Origin: Paludibacter sp. 47-17
GTDB lineage: Bacteria; Bacteroidota; Bacteroidia; Bacteroidales; Paludibacteraceae
DNA: 64,000 bases
Reading direction: 5' to 3'
Assembly (NCBI GenBank): GCA_001898935.1
Contig: MKVT01000006.1
Span: 99,660 to 163,659 of the forward strand
The position numbers were made by a program, and so were the translations under genes. Below the pieces are notes generated by a model. That model did no database searches. It was not told where the DNA came from and worked only from the letters and a program-made list of their open reading frames with translations. The first letter of the stretch is position 1. Every line of letters begins with the position of its first letter. Shown one piece after another: positions 25,844-33,221 of the stretch.

Positions 25844-26773
25844 TTATACTAAATTTGCACTTTTGTTTGTTAAATAAATCAGCAGTCTGCTGAGACCTTG
25901 TTCATATCCAGCTATATATGTTCCAGACGGGATTAGCGCTAAAATTTTTTTTTCAAAGTTCTTTTCTTTATTTTTTAAAAGTTGATTAATAAACTTATCG
26001 CTCTTTGAAAAATCAATATGGTTTCTTAAACTTGCATTCACTAAAACAGAATATTGCTTATTATCTGTGATAACATCACAATATTTACCCAAATCATTAA
26101 ATTTATGTAAATAATATGCAGATAAATAGCTACTTATTAATCGTCCACTTCTATACAAATCTGCATAGTCATTTAGAACTACCCGTGAATAATCTCCATA
26201 TTTACAGTCGTAAACAATTTTTAAATAGGTATTAAACTTTGATAATACCGTAGTCTTATTATTTACATAATGTATGTCTCTGAAATCAAAAAAATGAGTA
26301 GCTAAATAAAGCTCATTAGCTTCAAAGATGTTTTTTATCGCATCCGCTATACGTTCATCATCACTATGATACTGTTTTGATTCAAAAAGAAAATAATTTA
26401 TCAGAATCAGGTTCAGCAAGGCATCCGGATTCTTCTTTTGTGCCTCAAAACTTGTCAATATTTTTTCGTATTGTTCCTTGAACACTTCATCAAAGTCCGC
26501 ATCAATAAAATCGTTTTTTATTAAATAAAGCAAAACATATCCAATCCCGCTTAACCCATTTTCAAAACTTATATCATCCGTTTTGCTTATCAGCGCTTCC
26601 TGCAACAACTCTAAGGCTTGCTCTTCAATATATTCGTCCTGAAGAAAACGAGCTGTTTCAAATAGCGCCCAAGCCATACCTGCTTTTCCATTATAAAGCC
26701 CTGAAGAGTTTACAGAATAAGCGTTAAGAAGTATGTAGTCAACTATTTTTCTTATAATTACTTCGTTCTCCAT
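25844..26773 (-). CDS. LanC-like (alpha/alpha toroid) protein without visible zinc ligands
   Basis: A 309-residue protein with repeated LanC-type helical motifs: SSGLYNGKAGMAWALFETAR (about 23-42), ISFENGLSGIGYVLLYLI (about 68-85) and a final YEQGLSRLLIYLT. These G-x-x-G turns are typical of lanthionine cyclase toroids. The Cys...Cys-His zinc set of active LanC enzymes is missing: the only cysteines (in YDCKYGD and GKYCDVI) are in other contexts. It is therefore probably a binding or scaffold protein rather than a cyclase, in line with the single cysteine in the candidate substrate. It sits between TolC and the glycosyltransferases with gaps of 3 and 6 bases. Confidence 0.78.
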   Translation of the reverse strand: MENEVIIRKIVDYILLNAYSVNSSGLYNGKAGMAWALFETARFLQDEYIEEQALELLQEALISKTDDISFENGLSGIGYVLLYLIKNDFIDADFDEVFKEQYEKILTSFEAQKKNPDALLNLILINYFLFESKQYHSDDERIADAIKNIFEANELYLATHFFDFRDIHYVNNKTTVLSKFNTYLKIVYDCKYGDYSRVVLNDYADLYRSGRLISSYLSAYYLHKFNDLGKYCDVITDNKQYSVLVNASLRNHIDFSKSDKFINQLLKNKEKNFEKKILALIPSGTYIAGYEQGLSRLLIYLTNKSANLV

Positions 26774-26776
26774 ATC

Positions 26777-28249
26777 TTACATAAATAATTTTTCCAATTC
26801 AACATTCTCTTTAAAATCATATAATGCCATACTTCTCAATGCAAAATAACTATTATAGGTATCTTTAATAGCAGAATAATAGCGCTGCATTGCATTATTC
26901 TGTTCGTTCTGGGCTGTAATAAGCTCATATACAGAAACTCTTCCTAAAGAAAATTTTTGGATCACCAGTTTGTACTGATCTTGCGACAATTTAAAAGTTT
27001 TTTCTGCATTCGACCAAAGTATTACAGAATAATTGTAACTATTTATTTTCTCTTTTACTTCAATTTCAAATTCACGTACCTTTCTTTCTTGTTCTATTTT
27101 GCTGACTTCAAAACTGTTTTCGGCTATTTGAATGTTATTTTTATTAATACCCCACTGAAAAATTGGTATTTGAAATCCAATATTAACCGACTGGTGGGCA
27201 TTCGCATTTCTGTAAGCTTCAGCCAAGGTTTCCGCATATTGGTTTACGCCATAATTTAAGCTAATTCTACCGTTAAAACGATTATTTAATTTAGCCATAA
27301 ATAAACTGCGTTCAGATTCAAATTTTTGTATTTCAAGTTGTTTTGTGAACGGATTGTTCTGTTCTACATAAAACATCGCCGTACTTGTTTCAATAGTTAA
27401 AGGGATATCAAATGCTGGAACTTCTACCTCTATTTCTTTTATGCCCAAAAATACAGCAAGTTTAGCTTGTACTTCTATGTAGTTTTGGCGTGCATTTTCA
27501 TAAGTATATTGAGCCTTTAATGTTTGAAGTTCTATTTGCTTTACATCATATTCGGTAATGTGTCCGTTATTCAATTTAATACGGGCAAGTCGTAACAGTG
27601 TATCATTATTTTGGAAGGTTTTCAGAGCCAGTTCCTGCTCCATTTTCCCAAGAAGAGCTTCCATATAAAGTTCCAAGACTTGTTGTTGGATTTGAGATAG
27701 TTTTGAACAGTATTGCTGAATAACTATTTTGTTTTTGGCAAATTCAATTTCTTTTTCCAAGCGATACTGCTTTCCTCCACCCCAAAGTTGCTGAGAGTAA
27801 CCGATTGAGAATGGAGTTGTGCTAAAACTGTTTCGCTTTCGGGAAAATTCGTTAAGGTAATTTATATTGCTACTGAAATTAAATTCACCTCCAGTTGCCC
27901 CAACTTTTTGATGGATTGAAACACCTGCTGTACTGTTATTAGAATAGTCTTCTACATAAGAGTAACTTCCATCAGAGGGTTGCTGTAATAATCGCAAGGA
28001 TCGGTTGAAATTTATCGGATTAAAATTGAACGATAAAGCTGGTAGAAAACTCTTTTTATAGTTTTCAAACTTTAAAATTTCAGTCTGAAAATTAAGTTTT
28101 TCAATTTGAGCCGCAGGTGATTGTAGAGACAAAACATTTAGCACTTCATCTAAAGTAATGCTTTCTGCACTCTTTTGACCTAAAGCATAAATGCTTACGC
28201 AACAAAAAATAGTAACCATCACAGCGAATATGTATATTTTCCGTATCAA
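26777..28249 (-). CDS. TolC-family outer-membrane efflux channel
   Basis: A 490-residue outer-membrane channel protein. It has a signal peptide (about 1-24), the usual TolC helices (KLSQIQQQVLELYMEALLGK, and ARIKLNNGHITEYDVKQIEL with the G-x-x-T/S turn) and a second repeat ending QKFSLGRVSVYELITAQNEQ. It should complete the tripartite exporter with the HlyD and C39 genes. It heads the unit TolC-LanC-GT-GT-precursor-partner; 143 bases separate it from the DUF3244 remnant. Confidence 0.93.
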   Translation of the reverse strand: MIRKIYIFAVMVTIFCCVSIYALGQKSAESITLDEVLNVLSLQSPAAQIEKLNFQTEILKFENYKKSFLPALSFNFNPINFNRSLRLLQQPSDGSYSYVEDYSNNSTAGVSIHQKVGATGGEFNFSSNINYLNEFSRKRNSFSTTPFSIGYSQQLWGGGKQYRLEKEIEFAKNKIVIQQYCSKLSQIQQQVLELYMEALLGKMEQELALKTFQNNDTLLRLARIKLNNGHITEYDVKQIELQTLKAQYTYENARQNYIEVQAKLAVFLGIKEIEVEVPAFDIPLTIETSTAMFYVEQNNPFTKQLEIQKFESERSLFMAKLNNRFNGRISLNYGVNQYAETLAEAYRNANAHQSVNIGFQIPIFQWGINKNNIQIAENSFEVSKIEQERKVREFEIEVKEKINSYNYSVILWSNAEKTFKLSQDQYKLVIQKFSLGRVSVYELITAQNEQNNAMQRYYSAIKDTYNSYFALRSMALYDFKENVELEKLFM

Positions 28250-28392
28250 AACACAGCGCTAGATTAGATATTAACTTTTTTTAATTAATCTTACATTAAA
28301 AGCGTGACTCGTATGCAGAGATTTAACTTTATAGAATCTCAGAGCAAAAAAAGAAATAATTTAGAATGATTTAAGTGTAGTTACTTCGTGAC

Positions 28393-28772
28393 TTAAAGTT
28401 CAAATGTACCTTGAAGATCCAGACTTCCTTCGTTGGTAAATGTAATAAGGTAACTGCCTTCGGAAAATTCATTTGTATCAATAACTTCAGATATTCCATA
28501 TCCGGTAGGCACAGTACTTTGATAGACTACTTCGCCTGTCTCGGATGTAATAGTAATGGTTACATTACCCAATTCATTCAAAAAAGAACATGGATTACAC
28601 TCTCCGACAAGGTGGCTTCTAAAGCAGGTGCAGTAGGAACTCTGGAGGGACCTTTAGGATTTTGTTGGAGAGCGCCTTTCAAATCAATACTATTTGTTTC
28701 GGCAGTCACAATAACAGCGAATGATACATAGAGCGTCATCGTTAAGAACAGAAAGATTTTTTTTGCGTTCAT
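28393..28772 (-). pseudogene. DUF3244-type small secreted protein, interrupted by a frameshift
   Basis: The first part (28578-28772) encodes a signal peptide (KIFLFLTMTLYVSFAVIVTA) and a linker ending LSESVIHVLF, then a TGA. The second part (28393 to about 28590, in the next frame) encodes FLNELGNVTITITSETGEVV through to YLITFTNEGS and LQGTFEL. Joined, they give a complete DUF3244-like secreted beta protein of about 126 residues. The break lies in a run of six T on the minus strand (plus 28588-28593 area); one extra T restores the frame. It may be a true mutation, slippage at the homopolymer, or a sequencing error. Confidence 0.8.
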
Positions 28773-28840
28773 AATTATAAGGTATTATCATTAGTACCAC
28801 AAAATTAGAGGCATATTAAAAACTTTACAATAGTTGAAAA

Positions 28841-28918
28841 AATTGTGACCTACCTGTTTTGAGTTAAATATCTCACAATCAAACAATTAAAATAATCTTT
28901 AGCAGTGAATTGTGACCT
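28841..28918. repeat. Repeated AATTGTGACCT sites upstream of the export cluster
   Basis: The 11-mer AATTGTGACCT occurs exactly at 28841-28851 and 28908-28918, and an inverted copy of its core (TCACAAT) lies at 28873-28879. All are between the DUF3244 remnant and the regulator gene, where the promoter of the minus-strand cluster would be. They are candidate operators. Confidence 0.55.
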
Positions 28919-28933
28919 AAAAAAGCCTTTTGT

Positions 28934-30610
28934 CTAATGAAAAAAGGTTTTAAAATCACTATCGGAGAGGAGAGGTTTTAACTTTTCTTTTAGACGTGAA
29001 ACGCGCTGGGTAAGAGTATGGGGTTTTATTCTGAATAAGGCAGCAATATCATTACGTGTATCACCTGTATAAAGCCTGTGAAGTAAAATTAAATCTTCAC
29101 CGGAGCACACTTCCATTATTTTTTCAGGTAATAATAGTTGCTCAATTAAAAACGTTTTTGCTATTTCACCCATATTGTTAATAACCGTATCCTCGGTGGA
29201 TTTAAGCGCCTGGATAATCGCCCGGAATTGCCCGGAATTTTCTTTAAACCATCCGGCTTCTGCATTTCTATATATAACGTCATGCAGATTATGTGTTTGG
29301 GTTACCAATGTTTTATACTGATTGACTGAGTAGGTAAATTGTTTTAACCGCTGTGATAAAGCTTTGTTTTCTGATTCTTTCAGGTTTTTTTCATAGGTTA
29401 GTTTAGCTTCCTTGCTTTTTTGTTCCTGAATTCCTTTTTTCCTTAGCGTCAATCCTAACATTACCAGTAAGACAACTAAAATCGTTGAAAATATTACCGT
29501 GTTTCTTTGGATCAGTTTTGCATTTTCTGCTTCCAGCTCTTTTTCTGTATAATCAAATTCTTTCTCGGCTTCAATCAGGGCTTTACTTTGATTCGTTTCT
29601 AAAATTTCGAGCTGAAGTTGATTTTTTTCAGTGGAGTAAGCAAGTGCTTGCTTATAATTGCCTGCTTGTTTTTCGTAATCAGTTAAAAGAGTTAGTACTG
29701 CGCTTTTATAATAAAGGTCTGTTGTTCCTTGAATACTTATTAATAATTCTTGAATAAATGGTTTTGCTAAACTGTATTGTTTAAGCTGTATATAACTACG
29801 AGCAATATTGTGGTTAATTTTGTTTTTTAATTCAGTGATTGGGCGGTAATTTAAAGCTTCATTTAATGTACTAACAGACTTATTATATTGCTTATTTTCA
29901 TTATAGGCTACTCCAATATTATTCAAAACAGATACTATTTCATTACTATCGTTAAGAGCTATGGCTATCTTCTTCTGTTTTTCATAATATAAAAATGCGC
30001 TGTCAACATTTTTTTTCAAAATGAAATTAATTGCTAATTGATTTAAGACATTGATTTGTTTCCTTTCAGTACCTTTTTGTTTTAAGTATGTGACATACGC
30101 TTTTTTATAATATCTTATTGCTTGGTCTTTCAGTAGTTCGACATCATAGATATATGCTAAATTTTCCAAACATAATCCCTGTTGTGTATAGTCGTTAGTC
30201 AGGAGTGAGGTATTTAAAGCTTTTTTAAAATATGTAATGGCTTTTTTGTTTTCCCCTCGTTCTCTCAACACACAACCCATCGTGTAGTAAGCCTGTGCTG
30301 TCTTTTCTTTATTTTTTCCTTGCTTTTCGTAATATTTCACGGCTTCCAGCACAGCAGTATCCCCTTTCACATCCCTGTAAGCCTTGTATTTAGCCTGCAC
30401 ACGTGTTACCAGGTAATCCATATGGTATTCTTTCCCCATTCGTTCCGGCAGGTAAATGGAGTCCAGCAGGTTGGCGGCGCTGTCCGATAGATTCTCTTCC
30501 AGCATGGTGTGTGCCCAGGAAAGCTTTTCACGAGCATCACGGTCTGCACACCCGGCAAGGAGTATCACCAAGAGTACAATAAGATAATATGCGGCTCTGC
30601 TTGTTTTCAT
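28934..30610 (-). CDS. Lipoprotein-TPR-transmembrane-HTH regulator
   Basis: A 558-residue protein from the ATG at 30608-30610. It starts with a lipoprotein signal (YYLIVLLVILLAGC, Cys 21). About ten TPR-like helix pairs follow (about 25-340; for example QAYYTMGCVLRERGENKKAI), then a coiled coil, one membrane helix (about 373-393, VIFSTILVVLLVMLGLTLRK), another charged coiled coil and a C-terminal HTH (DTRNDIAALFRIKPHTLTQR). The order suggests sensing outside and DNA binding inside. Similar one-piece TPR regulators sit by secretion and RiPP loci in Bacteroidetes. It probably controls the downstream cluster. Confidence 0.85.
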   Translation of the reverse strand: MKTSRAAYYLIVLLVILLAGCADRDAREKLSWAHTMLEENLSDSAANLLDSIYLPERMGKEYHMDYLVTRVQAKYKAYRDVKGDTAVLEAVKYYEKQGKNKEKTAQAYYTMGCVLRERGENKKAITYFKKALNTSLLTNDYTQQGLCLENLAYIYDVELLKDQAIRYYKKAYVTYLKQKGTERKQINVLNQLAINFILKKNVDSAFLYYEKQKKIAIALNDSNEIVSVLNNIGVAYNENKQYNKSVSTLNEALNYRPITELKNKINHNIARSYIQLKQYSLAKPFIQELLISIQGTTDLYYKSAVLTLLTDYEKQAGNYKQALAYSTEKNQLQLEILETNQSKALIEAEKEFDYTEKELEAENAKLIQRNTVIFSTILVVLLVMLGLTLRKKGIQEQKSKEAKLTYEKNLKESENKALSQRLKQFTYSVNQYKTLVTQTHNLHDVIYRNAEAGWFKENSGQFRAIIQALKSTEDTVINNMGEIAKTFLIEQLLLPEKIMEVCSGEDLILLHRLYTGDTRNDIAALFRIKPHTLTQRVSRLKEKLKPLLSDSDFKTFFH

Positions 30611-30620
30611 TTTTGAACTA

Positions 30621-30628
30621 CAAATATA
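30621..30628 (-). promoter_or_regulatory. Candidate -7 box for the TPR-HTH regulator
   Basis: Reads TATATTTG on the minus strand, 10 bases before the ATG at 30610. A GTTG at 30651-30654 on the same strand lies 22 bases further and could be the -33. It supports the shorter start, because the upstream in-frame ATG (30643) would precede the box. Confidence 0.5.
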
Positions 30629-30766
30629 GAAAAAGATATTCAAGTGTAAACAACACTGTTTCTAATCAAATTTTAATTTATTCTGGTTGACCACCTGCGG
30701 ATGGTCCTTGAATTTGTTCAGGATGATAAACTTTATCTACATTTCTATTCAAATTAATGACATTTT

Positions 30767-30799
30767 TTTGTTTTTAGTGTCATTAATTTGTTATTTTTG
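30767..30799 (+). promoter_or_regulatory. Promoter of the AbiE-type remnant
   Basis: TTTG at 30767-30770 and TATTTTTG at 30792-30799, 21 bases apart, match both halves of the Bacteroidetes promoter. The ATG is at 30819. Confidence 0.6.
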
Positions 30800-30818
30800 T
30801 AAAATTAAAATTTTGATT

Positions 30819-31524
30819 ATGAAATTTGATTTGAAGCAATTACAGGCGTTTTTTCCAAAGAATGAATTCTTTACTACTGATGCAATTTTTCAGTTTTATA
30901 ATGAAAAAGAACCCGGAATTCCAAGGACGACTGTAAATTGGAGAATCTATGATCTTGTACATAATGGACAACTACAACGAGTAGGCCGGGGCGTTTATAA
31001 AATAGGTCAATCAAACCCATTCGAGCCTATGCTTTCCAATAAAATTCAGAAGGTAGCCAAACATATACAAAAGGAGTTCTCCTATATAAACTTCTTCGTG
31101 TGGGAACTGTCCGTTATTAATCAGTTTAGCCAGCATCTTGTCAATTTTGATATTCGTTTTGTAGATGTAGAGCGTGATGTGGTTGATGCTGTATAGTACA
31201 ATCTGAAAGAAAAGTACCCGGCGGTAATAAATGTTAAGTATCATTTTGATGACCTGTCAGAATGGTCTGATTACATCATCGTTCGCCCCCTGGACTTATG
31301 CTCCTCTTCAACGAATAAATGAAATTTCAACCGCTTCTTTGGAAAAAATCCTGGTTGATTTATTTTCTGATAAAGAATTTATCTCCTTTCAGGGCAATGA
31401 AATATATAAAATCTTTCAAAACGCTTTTGAAACTTATACTATTAACGAGAGTACGATGCTCCGGTATACAGATAGAAAGAAAAAGAAAGACAAGATAAAT
31501 GCCCTACTACAAACTATAAAATGA
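30819..31524 (+). pseudogene. AbiEi-like (DUF6577-type) antitoxin, broken by a stop and a frameshift
   Basis: The reading frame starts MKFDLKQLQAFFPKNEFF with an HTH-like TTDAIFQFYNEKEPGIPRTT and a GQLQRVGRGVYKIG wing, as in AbiEi antitoxins. It continues to an in-frame TAG at 31194-31196. Translation past it stays family-like (YNLKEKYPAVINVKYHFDDL, ending DYIIVRPLDL), then shifts frame near 31295-31305 and continues as APLQRINEISTASLEKILVD to the end at 31524. Two independent lesions make decay much more likely than readthrough. It is followed by a truncated toxin. Confidence 0.75.
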
Positions 31525-31559
31525 CAGCAAATTGAGAATAGTGTCAAAAATTTGAATTT

Positions 31560-31718
31560 ATGATTTCCGAAAAAAGCACTACAAAAGAGTGGATTGAGCA
31601 GATTGCAAAATCCAAAAAAACAGATAAAATATTAGTGGAAAAAGTAATCCGGGCACTCTTTCTTCTGAAAGGTTTGAGTGAATCCAGCCTGGATTTCGTG
31701 TTCAAAGGAGGCAAATAA
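31560..31718 (+). pseudogene. AbiEii-type nucleotidyltransferase toxin, truncated after 52 codons
   Basis: Starts MISEKSTTKEWIEQIAKSKK and ends in LSESSLDFVFKGGK then TAA. The DFVFKGG segment matches the nucleotidyltransferase start FKGGT of AbiEii toxins, after which several hundred residues are missing. The normal order antitoxin then toxin, 35 bases apart, is retained. Truncation here probably marks the right edge of the island or an internal deletion. Confidence 0.65.
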
Positions 31719-31817
31719 AATTTCATTTAAATAGAGCACTATTATAGCATGAAATTACTTTCGCGGCGGCGGCAAAGGAAAAGCCTCGGCAAGCAGCTTT
31801 ACACCTCTTACTCCGCA

Positions 31818-33170
31818 CTAGGCCGACATCACCAAACGGCAGATTTCATTGTGAAGTTCAACCGTCTGATTGAAACCCTCACTGCTCCGTCGTTGCAAAT
31901 GTTTGAATCGAAGCATCATACCTACACGTTGAAAATATTGATACCACCGGAACGCAAATTTACCAAGAATAAACTGTAAGGGTAAGAGGATTAAAAACTG
32001 CCAGATGGAAAGTTCAAATTTTTTGTAAATCAACCAGGCCTGAATAAAATAAGCTAAAGGAAATATTAAAATTCCCAAACCAAAACGTAGCGAGCTCAGT
32101 CCTCCCGGTAAATGAAGCTTAAATAATTTGATTAACAAATCGGGGCCAAAAAACGGCATCATATTGACAAGTAATCCAGGAAAAAAGACCGGAAAAGTAA
32201 TCATCAGCGCAACAACCAGCCCACTCATTTTCAACCTGCTGATTCCATTGGGTTGATCAAACACCCAATTGGGCAGATGGAGTTTGAGGAGTTGACGACG
32301 ATAGTCGTTGCAGGTCTTTTCCAGTTGCATTACTACGTCGGGACGGCGGTTTTCGAGATCCAGCAGATGGGATGCGATTTTTTGTTTTACTTTGAATCGG
32401 GAAATAGTATCATTTAACACGTTGAATAACCGGGAAATACTTTCATTGGCTACTTCCGCCGCCGTTTCAATTGTATCGTAGTAGCGTTGCGACGGAATAT
32501 GCAAGGTAAGATCGATTAAATCCTGCCGGAGCTTTTCGCGCAGGCGATTTAATCCAATCGCAGGATTTTTCTGATAGTCAGGCATAAAATCGGCTACTTC
32601 AATCGGTTCCCCTATATTGATAATAATCCGTTTTCCAAACTTTTCAAAATCTTCGAGGTCGATCCCGATAGGTACGATTTTAACACCGGGCTGCAATCCG
32701 TACGTTTGCTGTGCGGCAAATGCAATACGAAAAGTTCCCTTTACAAGTTGCCGAATCTGTTTTGTGAACCCCTGACTACCCTCAGGCATTATCCCTACCG
32801 GTTTATTGTGGAGCAGCACTTCAAGACAGCGATTGAATACTTCGTAGTTCTTATCTACGTTTCCGATTCCTTCCCGTATTCGGAATGCAGGCAAAATCTT
32901 GAAATATAACATTAGCTTACGGATCCAGCGATTATGAAAATAATCGGATCGCGCCAGGTAAACCACAGGTGTACGAGGAGGCACCACCGACATAATAGCC
33001 AGCGGATCCATCAGTGCATTCGTATGGTTGGATGTGTAGATTACAGGGCCCCCGGCTGGAATATTTTCCTTTCCATTGATTACAAATTCTCCGTAATACT
33101 GCCGAAAGGTAAAAATCACAAAACGCTTGACAATTCCGTATATCCTGTTGTATTCGTATAACTTTGCCAT
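31818..33170 (-). CDS. PlsC-like lysophospholipid acyltransferase with membrane tail
   Basis: A 450-residue acyltransferase. The PlsC domain (about 20-240) has the catalytic box YTSNHTNALMDPLAI (NH-x4-D) and GIMPEGSQGF for the acceptor-binding box. The C-terminal third holds several hydrophobic helices (about 300-425) not found in plain PlsC. It should transfer an acyl group to lysophosphatidate or a related lipid at the inner membrane. It is next to, but outside, the AT-rich island and uses GC-richer codons. Confidence 0.87.
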   Translation of the reverse strand: MAKLYEYNRIYGIVKRFVIFTFRQYYGEFVINGKENIPAGGPVIYTSNHTNALMDPLAIMSVVPPRTPVVYLARSDYFHNRWIRKLMLYFKILPAFRIREGIGNVDKNYEVFNRCLEVLLHNKPVGIMPEGSQGFTKQIRQLVKGTFRIAFAAQQTYGLQPGVKIVPIGIDLEDFEKFGKRIIINIGEPIEVADFMPDYQKNPAIGLNRLREKLRQDLIDLTLHIPSQRYYDTIETAAEVANESISRLFNVLNDTISRFKVKQKIASHLLDLENRRPDVVMQLEKTCNDYRRQLLKLHLPNWVFDQPNGISRLKMSGLVVALMITFPVFFPGLLVNMMPFFGPDLLIKLFKLHLPGGLSSLRFGLGILIFPLAYFIQAWLIYKKFELSIWQFLILLPLQFILGKFAFRWYQYFQRVGMMLRFKHLQRRSSEGFNQTVELHNEICRLVMSA

Positions 33171-33199
33171 GGCTGTATTTCATTCAATAAAACAGTCGG

Positions 33200-33207
33200 C
33201 AAAGTTA
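33200..33207 (-). promoter_or_regulatory. Candidate -7 box for the PlsC-like gene
   Basis: Reads TAACTTTG on the minus strand, 29 bases before the ATG at 33170. It lies in the short gap after the pectate lyase gene, so the acyltransferase has its own promoter. Confidence 0.5.
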
Positions 33208-33221
33208 AACATAAAATAGTT

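Larger units (their letters stand above)
15720..31740. mobile_element. AT-rich accessory island, probably acquired by transfer
   Basis: Between mnmE and the PlsC-like gene the sequence becomes visibly richer in A and T with different codon choice from the flanks, which use many GC-ending codons. It opens with a multi-HTH protein of the kind found on Bacteroidales integrative elements and ends in a broken toxin-antitoxin pair. I found no integrase, relaxase or clear terminal direct repeat, so the edges are approximate and this may be a remnant. The stretch 15646-15891 holds only the terminator, a hairpin and repeats. Confidence 0.45.

Noticed and set aside
16884..28249. Lanthipeptide cluster
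   Set aside because: There is no LanB or LanM dehydratase, the LanC-like protein lacks zinc ligands, and the candidate substrate has one cysteine.
28585..28600. Programmed -1 ribosomal frameshift in the DUF3244 gene
   Set aside because: The bases before the stop are CTT TTT TGA, which does not form an X XXY YYZ site, and no downstream pseudoknot is evident. Indel, slippage or error is more likely.
30675..30755. A 25-codon open stretch before the AbiE remnant resembling HLR.VLEF...KLYLHF of reverse transcriptases
   Set aside because: Too short to support, flanked by stops on both sides, and other parts of such a protein are absent. It could be chance.
31190..31200. Read-through or recoding of the TAG in the AbiEi-like gene
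   Set aside because: A second lesion (frameshift near 31300) and a truncated toxin make gene decay the simpler explanation.
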